DNA of 64,000 nt. Origin: Apibacter muscae (GTDB lineage Bacteria; Bacteroidota; Bacteroidia; Flavobacteriales; Weeksellaceae). A program made the translations under genes and the position numbers. Positions within the stretch are counted from its first letter, which is position 1. Every line of letters begins with the position of its first letter. Of the stretch, positions 55,159 through 64,000 are shown one piece after another. A model generated the notes under the pieces. That model was not told the origin of the DNA, searched no databases, and saw only the letters and a list, made by a program, of their open reading frames with translations. The stretch lies in the NCBI RefSeq assembly GCF_007845635.1, contig NZ_SELG01000029.1, positions 1 to 64,000 of the forward strand. The letters run 5' to 3'.

Positions 55159-56835
55159 TTATTTATTCATAGTAAGTAAAAATTCTTCGTTAGAGATTGA
55201 TTTAGATAATCTATTTTTTAAAAATTCCATAGCCTCTAAAGAATTCATATCAGCTAAATGATTTCTTAGAATCCACATCCTTTGTTGCGTAACTGGGTCT
55301 AGTAAAATATCATCCCTTCTCGTGGATGATGAAACTAAATCTATAGCAGGATAAATTCTTTTATTTGCAATTTTTCTATCTAACTGCAACTCCATATTTC
55401 CTGTCCCTTTAAATTCTTCAAAGATAACTTCATCCATCTTAGAACCCGTATCAATAAGAGCCGTCGCTATAATAGTAAGAGATCCTCCTCCTTCTATATT
55501 TCTAGCTGCACCAAAAAATCTTTTTGGTTTATGCAAAGCATTGGCATCTACACCTCCGGATAGTACTTTTCCAGACGCTGGAGATACGGTATTGTATGCT
55601 CTTGCTAGTCTTGTGATTGAATCTAACAATATTACAACATCATGCCCACATTCAACCATTCTCTGCGCTTTTGAAAGAACTATATTAGCTACTTTAACAT
55701 GTTTTTCTGCAGATTCGTCAAAGGTAGAAGCAATAACTTCTCCTTTTACACTTCTTCGCATATCTGTCACCTCTTCCGGTCGCTCATCTATAAGAAGTAC
55801 AATCATATATACCTCTGGATGATTCATAGATATTACGTTTGCAATATCTTTCAATAAAAGAGTTTTTCCTGTCTTGGGTTGAGCCACTATCATTCCTCTT
55901 TGCCCCTTTCCTATTGGAGAAAATAAGTCTACCACGCGAGTGGACAGCGTTGCTCCTACACCCGCTAATTTAAACTTTTCTTCTGGAAATAATGGAGTCA
56001 AATGTTCAAAAGAAACCCTATCTCTAACATAAGAAGGCTCTCTTCCATTTATTTCAATAATTTTAACTAAAGGAAAGAATTTTTCTCCTTCTTTAGGGGG
56101 GCGAACTTCTCCTGTAACTGTATCTCCAGTTTTTAATCCAAAGAGTTTAATTTGAGACAGTGATACGTAAACATCGTCAGGAGAGGATAGGTAATTAAAA
56201 TCTGATGAGCGTAAGAAGCCGTAACCGTCTTGGGTAATCTCAAGAACCCCTTCCGCTGTTATTATGCCTTCAAATTCATATTCTGAAGATCTATATTTAT
56301 TAGAATGGTGATTATTGGGTTTATTGTAGTCGTTGGGCTTTCTTTTCTTTTGAAAATTATTTTTTTCTACATCATCTGTAGTTTTTCTTTCTTCTTTCTC
56401 TACTGTTGGTTTTTGAAAATGAGTGCTACCAGAATTCTTTTTTAAAATAACTTGAGAACGTCTTGCCTGCTGACTTTCTACAATAATTTCCTCAGGAATT
56501 CTATCTTTTTTTTCTTCAATAGAAGAACTTTTAATATTATCTTCTACATTTATTTCTACTTGTTTGGGATTTGAAGGCTTATCTTGAGACTGTTTAGATA
56601 CGATTCTTTTTCTCTGAGATTTATCTTCTTCAAGGACTTTCTTATGATTTGTGGATAATTCTGAAGTAGAATTATGGGATTCTGAGTTATCTATATTTTT
56701 TTCGTTTTTTTGTTTAGATAAAATAGATTCTATTAAATCCGCTTTTTTTAACCCTGAAGTTTTAATACCTAATTTATTTACAATCTCTTGCAATTCAGCA
56801 ACTTTCATTGCTTTTAGCTTCTGTTCCTCAAACAT
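55159..56835 (-). CDS. rho: Transcription termination factor Rho
   Basis: A 558-aa RNA-dependent helicase ending transcription. The N-terminal SAP-like Rho_N is at about 5-45 ([19 protein letters not shown]), followed by a long polar, low-complexity insertion (about 46-185) common in Bacteroidota Rho. Next is the cold-shock-like RNA-binding domain ([20 protein letters not shown]) and the ATPase ([16 protein letters not shown] Walker [17 protein letters not shown] Walker B). The end [17 protein letters not shown] is canonical. A monocistronic gene. Confidence 0.96.
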   Translation of the reverse strand: MFEEQKLKAMKVAELQEIVNKLGIKTSGLKKADLIESILSKQKNEKNIDNSESHNSTSELSTNHKKVLEEDKSQRKRIVSKQSQDKPSNPKQVEINVEDNIKSSSIEEKKDRIPEEIIVESQQARRSQVILKKNSGSTHFQKPTVEKEERKTTDDVEKNNFQKKRKPNDYNKPNNHHSNKYRSSEYEFEGIITAEGVLEITQDGYGFLRSSDFNYLSSPDDVYVSLSQIKLFGLKTGDTVTGEVRPPKEGEKFFPLVKIIEINGREPSYVRDRVSFEHLTPLFPEEKFKLAGVGATLSTRVVDLFSPIGKGQRGMIVAQPKTGKTLLLKDIANVISMNHPEVYMIVLLIDERPEEVTDMRRSVKGEVIASTFDESAEKHVKVANIVLSKAQRMVECGHDVVILLDSITRLARAYNTVSPASGKVLSGGVDANALHKPKRFFGAARNIEGGGSLTIIATALIDTGSKMDEVIFEEFKGTGNMELQLDRKIANKRIYPAIDLVSSSTRRDDILLDPVTQQRMWILRNHLADMNSLEAMEFLKNRLSKSISNEEFLLTMNK

Positions 56836-57013
56836 ATATATGTTAAATAAAATGATTTAAATGTTGTTATTATCGTAAAAAATAAACTTGATTAATTTGT
56901 TTTTTTGTTTAAGACAAAGTAGTGACTTTCTAATTTATAGAATATACTTTACTAATCTTTAGTAGTTTGTAAGGCAATATTACAAAATATTTTATTAAAA
57001 CACGAATTTTTTT

Positions 57014-57021
57014 TATATTTG
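57014..57021 (+). promoter_or_regulatory. -7 box of the DUF4293 gene
   Basis: TATATTTG fits TAnnTTTG exactly and lies 20 bp before the TTG start at 57042, which supports that start. Confidence 0.6.
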
Positions 57022-57041
57022 TAGCTTTAAAACTATAAATC

Positions 57042-57422
57042 TTGATTCAGAGAATTCAGAGTATTTTTTTAACGATTACTGGAATATTAAGTCTTGTTGC
57101 TGGATTTATTACTGACCTTATTCCTGATGATTGGATAGATATGTGTCTATTATTTTTGATTGGTATATTGTCTTTCTTTTCTCTATTTAGTTTTAAAAAG
57201 AGAAAAATACAAATGAAAATTAATTATCTAAATATAATTATCAACGTAATGTTAATTAGTTATATGGTTTACCATCTACTAAGCTCTCCTGGAGGAGTTC
57301 TTTCTCCTATGAAAGGTGTTGAATTTTTTGTTCCGGTTCTGCTGATTATTCTGCTTGCCATGGCAAATAAATATATCAATAAGGACGAAAAACTTATAAA
57401 ATCTGTAGATAGATTCCGTTAA
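57042..57422 (+). CDS. DUF4293 membrane protein
   Basis: A 126-aa protein with four predicted helices. The opening MIQRIQSIFLTITGIL, read from a TTG start, is the typical DUF4293 beginning, a Bacteroidota-specific family of unknown function. No ATG is available upstream, and the -7 box spacing agrees with TTG 57042. It is divergent from rho, as DUF4293 genes often are in this phylum. A strong hairpin follows. Confidence 0.88.
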   Translation: MIQRIQSIFLTITGILSLVAGFITDLIPDDWIDMCLLFLIGILSFFSLFSFKKRKIQMKINYLNIIINVMLISYMVYHLLSSPGGVLSPMKGVEFFVPVLLIILLAMANKYINKDEKLIKSVDRFR

Positions 57423-57450
57423 AACTCATAACAACTTTTTAATGAGTGCT

Positions 57451-57482
57451 AAAAGCCGTCATAATTTTTATGACGGCTTTTT
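57451..57482. terminator. Bidirectional terminator between DUF4293 and UbiA-like genes
   Basis: A 13-bp stem (57451-57463 with 57469-57481) with AAAA before and TTTT after. Confidence 0.85.
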
Positions 57483-57484
57483 AC

Positions 57485-58258
57485 TTATTTAAATATATAT
57501 AAGAGGAAAAGTGGAAAGCTTGAACAGGCTTCAACCCAAAAACGCGTATATAGATATGCTTGTTTACAATTCGTAAAATAAACCATAACCATTGCTATCA
57601 GACAACTAATTCCCCAACTAATTTTATAAGCAGTGTATATATATGAATTGAGGCTATAAATTAAAATTATACATGAAACTACTAAGCTAAAGTAAGATAT
57701 GCATTTACTCTTCTTAATACCTATCCATTTGGGAATCGTGAGTATTTTATCTTCTCTTATATCATAAACATCAAAGGGTATAGTTATTCCAAATACAAAT
57801 AAATACACAGATATAAATAATCCAATGGAAAAATCTATTGCGTTACCCATCCAAAATATGGCATAGGTCCACACAAATGATATTATAAATATTTTGAGTA
57901 AAGAGATAGATCTAAAATGTAGCTTTAATATTCTTGAATTGTACATTAAAACTAATACTGATAAAATTATAGTATGAGCTATAAGCGTGTATAAGTTATT
58001 TTGTTTAAAAAATAAATATACAACTGTCCCTATACTTAAAATGAAGATATATAAAGATCTATGATTTAAAGTTTTAGTTTTCCATATTTCATAAAAGCAT
58101 ATGAAATTATAGGCTGCCAATGAAGAAAAAAAAAGTATTAGTTGTTTATTTAAATCTATTTGATGATTAGCTAACCCTAAAAATACGGATAAGGCGGTAA
58201 TCATTAATGATACCCATATTTTAGTATTTACAAGAAATTCCTGTATAACTTTTATCAC
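57485..58258 (-). CDS. UbiA-like prenyltransferase family membrane protein
   Basis: A 257-aa protein with about eight to nine helices. The second Asp-rich motif of UbiA enzymes is seen in PFDVYDIREDK, with IPKWIGIKKSK after it. The first motif (NxxxDxxxD) is not intact: the matching place reads AAYNFICFYEIWK. It may therefore be a divergent or inactive relative rather than a quinone or heme prenyltransferase. It overlaps ruvC by 4 bp. Confidence 0.72.
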   Translation of the reverse strand: MIKVIQEFLVNTKIWVSLMITALSVFLGLANHQIDLNKQLILFFSSLAAYNFICFYEIWKTKTLNHRSLYIFILSIGTVVYLFFKQNNLYTLIAHTIILSVLVLMYNSRILKLHFRSISLLKIFIISFVWTYAIFWMGNAIDFSIGLFISVYLFVFGITIPFDVYDIREDKILTIPKWIGIKKSKCISYFSLVVSCIILIYSLNSYIYTAYKISWGISCLIAMVMVYFTNCKQAYLYTRFWVEACSSFPLFLLYIFK

Positions 58259-58812
58259 TTACTTACCTTCTTTGGATTATTTTTTACAAAGGCTTCCCAA
58301 CCGGTATAACTTTTTTTATTTGCTAATGAAGAAGTACCACTATTTAAAAAATGACATACGGCAAGCGCCAGACCATCTGAAGCATCCAGATATTTTGTCG
58401 GAAATTCTTTTAATTTTAATAGGGTTTTAAGCATTCCTGCCACCTGTTCTTTGGAAGCATTCCCATTACCGGTAATTGCCATTTTAACTTTTTTTGGCAA
58501 ATATTCTGTAATTGGAACTTCTCTTAAAAGTCCAGCCGACATAGCCACCCCTTGCGCTCGTCCTAGTTTTAACATGGATTGCACATTCTTCGCATAAAAA
58601 GGTTCCTCAATCGCTAGTTCATCCGGATGATAGGTGTCGATTAAAGCGAGTGTTTTATCAAAAATTTTTTTAAGTTTTAAAGCGTGAGAGTCAATTTTAT
58701 TTAAAATTAATTCATCAATACAAACTAAATCCATTTTTTTGTTAAGAACACGAATCACCCCATAGCCCATTACATTCGTCCCAGGATCAATGCCAATAAT
58801 TATTTTTTCCAC
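58255..58812 (-). CDS. ruvC: Crossover junction endonuclease RuvC
   Basis: A 185-aa Holliday-junction resolvase. Catalytic Asp9 lies in IIGIDPGTNVMGYG, the Glu in LAIEEPFYAKNVQS, and the later acidic pair in LDASDGLALAVCHF. Length is normal. Its stop overlaps the UbiA-like start (ATGA), and the PyrE-PyrF gene ends 14 bp before its start. Confidence 0.96.
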   Translation of the reverse strand: MEKIIIGIDPGTNVMGYGVIRVLNKKMDLVCIDELILNKIDSHALKLKKIFDKTLALIDTYHPDELAIEEPFYAKNVQSMLKLGRAQGVAMSAGLLREVPITEYLPKKVKMAITGNGNASKEQVAGMLKTLLKLKEFPTKYLDASDGLALAVCHFLNSGTSSLANKKSYTGWEAFVKNNPKKVSK

Positions 58813-58826
58813 TAATAATATTATAA

Positions 58827-60185
58827 TTAAAGCGTTGCCTCATAAGATCTCCAGCCTTCCTCTCTATATTTTTGGGCTTCCTCAACCGGATTAGCAGATT
58901 TATAAATTCCTCTACCTACTATTATGAAATCTGTGTAATATTCTCTAAATACCTTTTCTGGGGTATTAAATTGCTGGCCTTTTGAATCGCCTTTTGAATC
59001 TAGATTTACTCCTGGAGTAAACAACAATAAGGAATCTGGCAAAGAGGATTGTGCGACACAACCAATGACTTTAGAGTTTTTTTCTGATATTTGTATCGCT
59101 TTTTGTTTATAAGTAACATCGGTCAAAGTTCCTTTTGATGACATCTCAGCTATAGTAACAACCCCTATATTTTCACTAAATACATTTAAACTATTCTCTC
59201 CAGCAATTACATGAGAAGTAATTAAATCTGCCCAATCTGATATTTTATAGATCCCTAGTTCAAATTGCAATTGTTGTGTATTTCCTATATCCCCAAATTT
59301 CCTATCTTCAAACAATAAAAAATTCTTTTCTTGGGCTATAGATTTTAATTCATTTATATAATCTACAGAAAAATCAGTAAGGATATCTGTATGCAACTTT
59401 ATTGCTACTACATAATCTCCAATTTTTTTTGCTAAATCTAAAATTTCAGAGGTTTGCGTTACATCCAACGATGCAATTAAGTTTGACTTCTTTTCAATTG
59501 CAATACTTAAAAGTTTTTTTGCTACCGGATGTTCTTGCAATTCTTTTTTCTCCTCATATTTTAATCTTGGCTTTTTAGAAATAGCTAAAGAATTACCATT
59601 TAAAAAATCTTTAATCTTTAAAACTTCTTTCTCTTTTAACAAGTTATTTTTATATAAAATATCTATTACGTTTTGGATGCTAAATAGTTTATGTACTTTA
59701 TATCCTTTTTCGTTTAATAATTCAATTCCTCCCTGTTCTCTATCTAAAACTACTACTATATCTTTTACTTTTAATCCTTCTCTTTCAACCTCTTCAATAG
59801 TTTCAAATAAGCTTTTACCACTAGTTATTACATCTTCTACAAGCAAACAAGTTTGTCCTACCGTAAAAATGCCTTCGAGCATTTTTTTGGTACCATATCC
59901 TTTATTTTCTTTTCTTTTGATAATTAATGGAATCTCAGATTTTAAAGACATGGCTGTCGCCATAGGCAAGGCTGCATAAGGAACACCACAAATGAGTTGA
60001 TAATTAGGTTCTTGTATTTCTTCTAACAAAAGTTCTGATAATTCTTTAAGCAAACTTGGACTTGAGGCTAAAGGTCTCAAATCTATATAAAAGGGAGATT
60101 GTATCCCGCTTTTTAAAGTAAATTCACCAAATTTTATAATCCCTAATTCATAAGATTTTAACAAAAAATTTTCTTTATCAATCAT
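58827..60185 (-). CDS. Bifunctional UMP synthase: orotate phosphoribosyltransferase-OMP decarboxylase fusion
   Basis: A 452-aa fusion for the last two steps of UMP synthesis. Residues 1 to about 200 are PyrE-like with FYIDLRPLASSP and the PRPP-binding LLVEDVITSGKSL. After a short linker (about 200-222), the rest is PyrF-like: LIASLDVTQ, AIKLHTDI, the catalytic LLFEDRKFGDIGNT, LLLFTPGVNLDSKGDSKGQQ and IIVGRGIY. The motif set of the decarboxylase is that of the eukaryotic type, and the N-OPRT/C-ODC order is that of animal and plant UMP synthase. Most bacteria have two separate proteins. pyrC is at 13590. Both domains keep the key residues, so both should be active. Confidence 0.93.
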   Translation of the reverse strand: MIDKENFLLKSYELGIIKFGEFTLKSGIQSPFYIDLRPLASSPSLLKELSELLLEEIQEPNYQLICGVPYAALPMATAMSLKSEIPLIIKRKENKGYGTKKMLEGIFTVGQTCLLVEDVITSGKSLFETIEEVEREGLKVKDIVVVLDREQGGIELLNEKGYKVHKLFSIQNVIDILYKNNLLKEKEVLKIKDFLNGNSLAISKKPRLKYEEKKELQEHPVAKKLLSIAIEKKSNLIASLDVTQTSEILDLAKKIGDYVVAIKLHTDILTDFSVDYINELKSIAQEKNFLLFEDRKFGDIGNTQQLQFELGIYKISDWADLITSHVIAGENSLNVFSENIGVVTIAEMSSKGTLTDVTYKQKAIQISEKNSKVIGCVAQSSLPDSLLLFTPGVNLDSKGDSKGQQFNTPEKVFREYYTDFIIVGRGIYKSANPVEEAQKYREEGWRSYEATL

Positions 60186-60226
60186 TTTTACTTGTTTATT
60201 TTATATAAAATGAATTTTTTTAATTT

Positions 60227-61261
60227 CTAATCTTGGAAAATAACTTTATATATTTTTGACCAAAGCTTCCCGGTTATTAAAAAATGGTTTTCCTCTACAT
60301 GTGCTATTCCATTTAATACAGCATCAGCATTGGTTTGGTTTTTTTTAGCTAAATCAGAAAAATCTGCTTTTGCAACTACAACTCCTGTTTTTGGATCTAT
60401 GGCTAATATGATAGGTTGTTCAAATATATTGGCGTATATAAGTCCATTGGCATATTCCAATTCATTAAGATTGGAATATATTTGATTGTATCCTATGGCA
60501 GAAATTATTCGTTTAAGATTAAAATTTTGATCGTAAAATTTTAACTTTGAAGAACCATCCGATACCACAATGTCATCTCCAATTGTGGTAGCCCCCCATC
60601 CTTCTGATAGATTATTGGGATAAGGTTGTTGCTTTTCCAATTCAAAGGTTGCTTGGTTATATATTAATAAAGTTTTTTCTCTCCAAGTTAACAAATAAAG
60701 TTTATTGTTTAAAACAGCAAAACCTTCTGCAAAAAATTGTGGCGCTAGGGAAATGCTTTGTTTAAATGCTGTCTCCCCTAAATTATAACGCACCAATTTA
60801 GATTTTTCATACAAACCTGAACTTTCAGTTATAACACCATTTTTGTAGGTGAATCCTTGTGTAAACAATTCTGGATTATGTGGATATTCTTGGATAATTG
60901 AATAACTAAATTCTTTTTCTTTTACGTTTGAATAAATGTTAAAAACTGTCTCAATCTCTTTTTTATGATTCCCGTTATAGTTAATATTTACCACTAGAGT
61001 ATTCGCGCCTAAGCTAGAGTTTGTGGAATCTAAAACGATGTTATTACTCTCATAGTCTTTACCGTTTAACTTTACAGTATACGAGTCTATGGTGCCATCT
61101 TCAGAACTTATTTCTAAAGGGAGCTTATCTCCCATGTGTAACCCTTTATCACTTAACTGATCAAAATTTGTACTTATACTTATTTTGTTAGAATCTTTAC
61201 ATCCTATAGCTACCATAAGTAATACAGTGCCTATAATTAATTTATTAACAATTGCTTTCAT
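60227..61261 (-). CDS. Glutaminyl-peptide cyclotransferase (plant/bacterial type), lipoprotein
   Basis: A 344-aa lipoprotein (lipobox VAIGC, Cys21). Residues about 30-115 form an Ig-like N-terminal region, and the rest is a five-bladed beta-propeller of the glutamine cyclotransferase family (NPELFTQGFTY, ESSGLYEKSKLVRY, EGWGATTIGDDIVVSDGSS, VLNGIAHVEENHFLITGKLW). It converts N-terminal Gln to pyroglutamate on exported proteins. It lies 6 nt after lgt. Confidence 0.9.
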   Translation of the reverse strand: MKAIVNKLIIGTVLLMVAIGCKDSNKISISTNFDQLSDKGLHMGDKLPLEISSEDGTIDSYTVKLNGKDYESNNIVLDSTNSSLGANTLVVNINYNGNHKKEIETVFNIYSNVKEKEFSYSIIQEYPHNPELFTQGFTYKNGVITESSGLYEKSKLVRYNLGETAFKQSISLAPQFFAEGFAVLNNKLYLLTWREKTLLIYNQATFELEKQQPYPNNLSEGWGATTIGDDIVVSDGSSKLKFYDQNFNLKRIISAIGYNQIYSNLNELEYANGLIYANIFEQPIILAIDPKTGVVVAKADFSDLAKKNQTNADAVLNGIAHVEENHFLITGKLWSKIYKVIFQD

Positions 61262-61267
61262 GATAAG

Positions 61268-62116
61268 TTATTTAGTAATATAAATACGATTTTTTGAAGT
61301 GAGTAATATATATATTCCTACTAATATAAAGGGAATACTTAACCATTGTCCTGTGTTTAATCCAAACCAATTGATATATTCCTCCCCTTGTGGTTCTTTA
61401 AAAAATTCAACTATAAAACGTATGCCGAAAAGTATGATTAAAAAGTAACCAAATATCCAACCTAGAAATTTTTTCTTATTGGTTTTAAAATATATAAAGA
61501 CGAGAGAGAAAAACAAAATTAAATACCCAAAGGCTTCGTACAACTGAGCCGGATGTCTAGATACCCTTTCTCCATACTCATGAACATCTTGTTGGTTAAA
61601 TAATACTGACCAAGGCAGATCTGAAGGCTTCCCTAAAATTTCTGAATTAAAAAAATTACCTAAACGTACAAACATTCCTCCGATAGCCACAGGAATTACA
61701 ATCCTATCTAAAATCCAAAGTAAATTCCTTTTTAAATATTTCTTATTGTAAAAGTATAAGGAGATTACTATACCAATGGCAGCACCATGGCTTGCCAATC
61801 CAGAAAATCCTGTAAATTGAAATTCAGGCTTGGTTCTGAATGGTAAAAAAACTGCCAAGGGATCTTCTATAAAAAGTTCTTTTTGATAAAATAATACATG
61901 TCCTAAACGAGCTCCAATAATAACAGCTAGGAACATATATATAAATAAGGGATCTAATAACTTTTGATCTTCATTGTCTTTCTTAAAAATTTTACTCATA
62001 AGATAAAAACCTATGCTAAATGCAATTACATACATTAGACTATAATATCTTAAAGTAAAGTTTCCTATTTGAATGCCAATACTGGGATCCCAAATAATGT
62101 GTAATAATTGATTCAT
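61268..62116 (-). CDS. lgt: Prolipoprotein diacylglyceryl transferase
   Basis: A 282-aa inner-membrane enzyme that attaches diacylglycerol to the lipobox Cys of prelipoproteins. Seven helices. Motifs are [12 protein letters not shown] (catalytic His region), the signature [13 protein letters not shown] and [11 protein letters not shown]. It overlaps yidD by 4 bp. It should process the many lipoproteins of this window, including the presumed immunity proteins. Confidence 0.96.
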   Translation of the reverse strand: MNQLLHIIWDPSIGIQIGNFTLRYYSLMYVIAFSIGFYLMSKIFKKDNEDQKLLDPLFIYMFLAVIIGARLGHVLFYQKELFIEDPLAVFLPFRTKPEFQFTGFSGLASHGAAIGIVISLYFYNKKYLKRNLLWILDRIVIPVAIGGMFVRLGNFFNSEILGKPSDLPWSVLFNQQDVHEYGERVSRHPAQLYEAFGYLILFFSLVFIYFKTNKKKFLGWIFGYFLIILFGIRFIVEFFKEPQGEEYINWFGLNTGQWLSIPFILVGIYILLTSKNRIYITK

Positions 62117-62361
62117 TTACTTTTTTTATTTTTCTTTAAAGGCACTGGATCATATCCTTTTCCGCCCCAGGGGTGACAGCTAAATATTCTTTTTAAACCT
62201 AACCAAAAGCCATAAACTAATCCATGCAATTTTAATGCTTCTAGCATATATTGAGAGCAAGTGGGAGTAAATCTACAATTGGATCCTAACCATGGCGATA
62301 TAGCTAACTGATAAAATCTTATGAATAGAATGAATGGAAATATGGTTATTTTCTTTATCAT
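62113..62361 (-). CDS. yidD: Membrane protein insertion efficiency factor YidD
   Basis: An 82-aa YidD with [28 protein letters not shown] and the C-terminal [15 protein letters not shown] at 62361 is chosen: the longer TTG reading at 62379 would overlap a TATATTTG -7 box (62377-62384). It precedes lgt with a 4-bp overlap (ATGA). Confidence 0.93.
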   Translation of the reverse strand: MIKKITIFPFILFIRFYQLAISPWLGSNCRFTPTCSQYMLEALKLHGLVYGFWLGLKRIFSCHPWGGKGYDPVPLKKNKKSK

Positions 62362-62376
62362 GCCCAATTTCTCGTA

Positions 62377-62384
62377 CAAATATA
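62377..62384 (-). promoter_or_regulatory. -7 box of the yidD-lgt operon
   Basis: Minus-strand TATATTTG, 15 bp before the chosen yidD start. No -33 TTG seen. Confidence 0.5.
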
Positions 62385-62407
62385 ATTCTAAATATTAGGT
62401 TTTTATT

Positions 62408-62449
62408 TATAAAAAAACTCTTTTTAAAGTTTAAAAAGAGTTTTTTTAT
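62408..62449 (-). terminator. Terminator of the foldase gene
   Basis: ACTCTTTTTA at 62417-62426 and adjacent A-run pair with TAAAAAGAGT and T-run at 62432-62447, giving a long stem with T-run on the minus strand. Confidence 0.8.
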
Positions 62450-62463
62450 AATTATTTGAGGCT

Positions 62464-64000
62464 TTAATTTCTTGGGTTAGAGTTTAAAATATCTGCTCTA
62501 TAATCATCAATTTTTGCTTCTTGATATAGGGTTTGTAAAAGTAAGTTTGGCATTTGTTGAGAGTAAATGCTCATCAATTGCTCTTTAAATGTTTTCTTAT
62601 CTCCACTATCTCCTTTAGTAATGGATTTTGTTATTATAACATATACCCCAGCTTTTCCTTCAATAGCCTTAGATTTCTCATTGGGTTTAATACCAAAAGC
62701 AGCTCCCCCTACTTTAGGTTCAAAAGAACCTCCTATGGAAGGATTATCAAAAGTTATGTTTGCTTGTTCCTTCGTCGTTTGAAAATCTTTGGCTAATTGG
62801 TCTAAAGATTGGTTAGAAGAATTAATTTTATCTGCTATAATTTTTCCTAACAACTCATTTCTTACAGTTGTTTCAATTTGCTTTCTAACTATTGAAGGAT
62901 CAGCTAAACCTCCGCTAAATAATGAAGATACTCTAGCAACTATATATCCTTGATCTCCGGTAATAAATAATTCTGTGTCTCCTAAATTTCTTTTAGAATT
63001 AAAAGCCCAAGCAATTATATCAGAATCTTTGTCAGTACCCAGTCCTTCCAACATAGTACCGAAACGTAATATACCTCTTTGCTGTTTAGCATTGAATTTT
63101 TGAGCTTTAGCTACGTTATGAAATTCTTGTGAAGATTTTCCGTTGATATTTTGAATAAATGTATTGGCTTGTTTTCTAACTAAATCTACAGTTGCTTCAG
63201 AAGGTTCAATATTCTTAGCTATGTCAGCAAGTTTATATACAGTTCCAACCGGTTTTCTATCAGTGATCGCAATCACAAAGTATCCTTCAGGTATTTCAAC
63301 CACTTCATATTTACCTAGAGGAGAACTTTCAAGTACCCTTTGTAAGCCTTTATATTCCCCTTTAAAATCTTGGGCAGTTGTTAACTTTATTACACCACCA
63401 TTGCTTGACACTCCGGGATCGTCTGAATACTGAACTACTAATTTAGAAAAATCATTAGGGTTAGCATTTAATTGTTGAACTAACTGATCGGCTTGTGCTT
63501 TGGCTTGCTCTTTTGTTCTAGGTGTCTTTGGTTTTAGTTGTGATCCTGAATCCGTGAAAGATATTAATATATTTTTACCTTGAATAGAATCAACATTTTT
63601 CTTTCCTATTAATTTGGAGTAAACATAAGCCCCACCATCTTCATAAACTGAAGAGACTTGCCCTATGGCTGCCGTTTTTACCCAGTTTTTAATTGCTTGT
63701 GGCAACTGTTGTTCAGCTCTATATATTGGATTAAAATCATTATCAATCAACTGATCTGAGCTTAACTTAGATATATATAAGGAATCATTTTTAACAGATC
63801 CAAAAGCTTGTATGGTATCGCCATCAATAATTGTATTAGTTAATAATTTATTTAATTGATCTAAAATTTGTTTTTTGTCTGAGGAAGAGGCCGTTCCCGG
63901 AAAATATACATAATCTAAAGTTCTATTTTCATCTATTTTAAATAGAGTTTTATGTGCATTAATATAATTTTGCAAATCTTGATCCGTAACTTTTACAGGA
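62464..64000 (-). CDS. SurA/PpiD-type peptidyl-prolyl isomerase, partial
   Basis: The coding frame stays open through the right edge (codons VKVTDQDLQNYINAH span it), so the N-terminus with the membrane anchor is missing and 63975 is only an internal Met. The visible part of about 511 residues contains a parvulin-type rotamase domain (ILISFTDSG ... AQADQLVQQLNANPNDFSKLVVQYSDDPGVSSNGG), a second segment (GILRFGTMLEGLGTDKDSDIIAWAFN) and a C-terminal part ending in ILNSNPRN. It resembles PpiD-like foldases of Bacteroidota, which assist outer-membrane protein folding. Monocistronic end with a strong terminator. Confidence 0.88.
   Translation of the reverse strand, partial: PVKVTDQDLQNYINAHKTLFKIDENRTLDYVYFPGTASSSDKKQILDQLNKLLTNTIIDGDTIQAFGSVKNDSLYISKLSSDQLIDNDFNPIYRAEQQLPQAIKNWVKTAAIGQVSSVYEDGGAYVYSKLIGKKNVDSIQGKNILISFTDSGSQLKPKTPRTKEQAKAQADQLVQQLNANPNDFSKLVVQYSDDPGVSSNGGVIKLTTAQDFKGEYKGLQRVLESSPLGKYEVVEIPEGYFVIAITDRKPVGTVYKLADIAKNIEPSEATVDLVRKQANTFIQNINGKSSQEFHNVAKAQKFNAKQQRGILRFGTMLEGLGTDKDSDIIAWAFNSKRNLGDTELFITGDQGYIVARVSSLFSGGLADPSIVRKQIETTVRNELLGKIIADKINSSNQSLDQLAKDFQTTKEQANITFDNPSIGGSFEPKVGGAAFGIKPNEKSKAIEGKAGVYVIITKSITKGDSGDKKTFKEQLMSIYSQQMPNLLLQTLYQEAKIDDYRADILNSNPRN

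Overview
This is an AT-rich chromosomal window from a member of the Bacteroidota, most likely order Flavobacteriales (Weeksellaceae/Flavobacteriaceae-like). The evidence is Bacteroidota-type T6SS parts (TssD-like tube protein, VgrG, DUF4280 PAAR-like proteins), Flavobacteria-style -7 boxes (TAnnTTTG) before tRNAs and genes, and families such as DUF4293, an aminolipid acyltransferase fusion and OMP_b-brl_3 receptors. An Apibacter-like host-associated genus is a guess, not shown.

Layout. (1) 1-9072, minus strand: a T6SS effector/immunity island. It reads tssD, then a VgrG with a C-terminal HExxHxxGxxH metallopeptidase, three related lipoproteins (probable immunity), a DUF4280 protein, an orphan VgrG tail, a Tae4-like amidase, and a tandemly duplicated pair of lipoprotein and Tai4-like immunity genes. 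(2) 9453-10245: an XRE regulator and a Ser-Pro-Arg tRNA operon. (3) 10390-24195: housekeeping genes: amidase-era, pyrC-SMR-ruvB, a second SMR gene and a Crp/Fnr regulator, thrA-thrB-thrC, gltS, tRNA-Leu. (4) 24633-29305, minus: a second T6SS cassette. It holds a vgrG broken by two homopolymer frameshifts, a 359-aa effector candidate with a clan-CD-like His-Gly/Ala-Cys pattern, a membrane protein, a lipoprotein and DUF4280. (5) 29775-32359: HopJ-family protein, OFA-family MFS transporter, Sfp-type PPTase. (6) 32413-42750: one giant three-module NRPS (C-A-T-C-A-T-C-A-T-TE). (7) 43247-46554: formate-dehydrogenase-like molybdoenzyme and fdhD. (8) 46781-64000: core genes including a bifunctional acyltransferase, fbp, an outer-membrane receptor, rho, ruvC, a fused PyrE-PyrF UMP synthase, lgt, yidD and a SurA/PpiD-type foldase cut by the window edge.

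How the genes work together. The two T6SS cassettes look like delivery and cargo modules without the core machine, which must lie elsewhere. Each pairs a spike with a toxin and with lipoprotein or membrane candidates to protect the producer. The PPTase lies tail-to-tail with the NRPS and is the obvious activator of its three carrier domains; the product should be a tripeptide or an N-acylated/modified tripeptide. The most notable points are the clan-CD-like effector, the VgrG-metallopeptidase with its amplified lipoproteins, the solitary NRPS and the eukaryote-type UMP synthase fusion.
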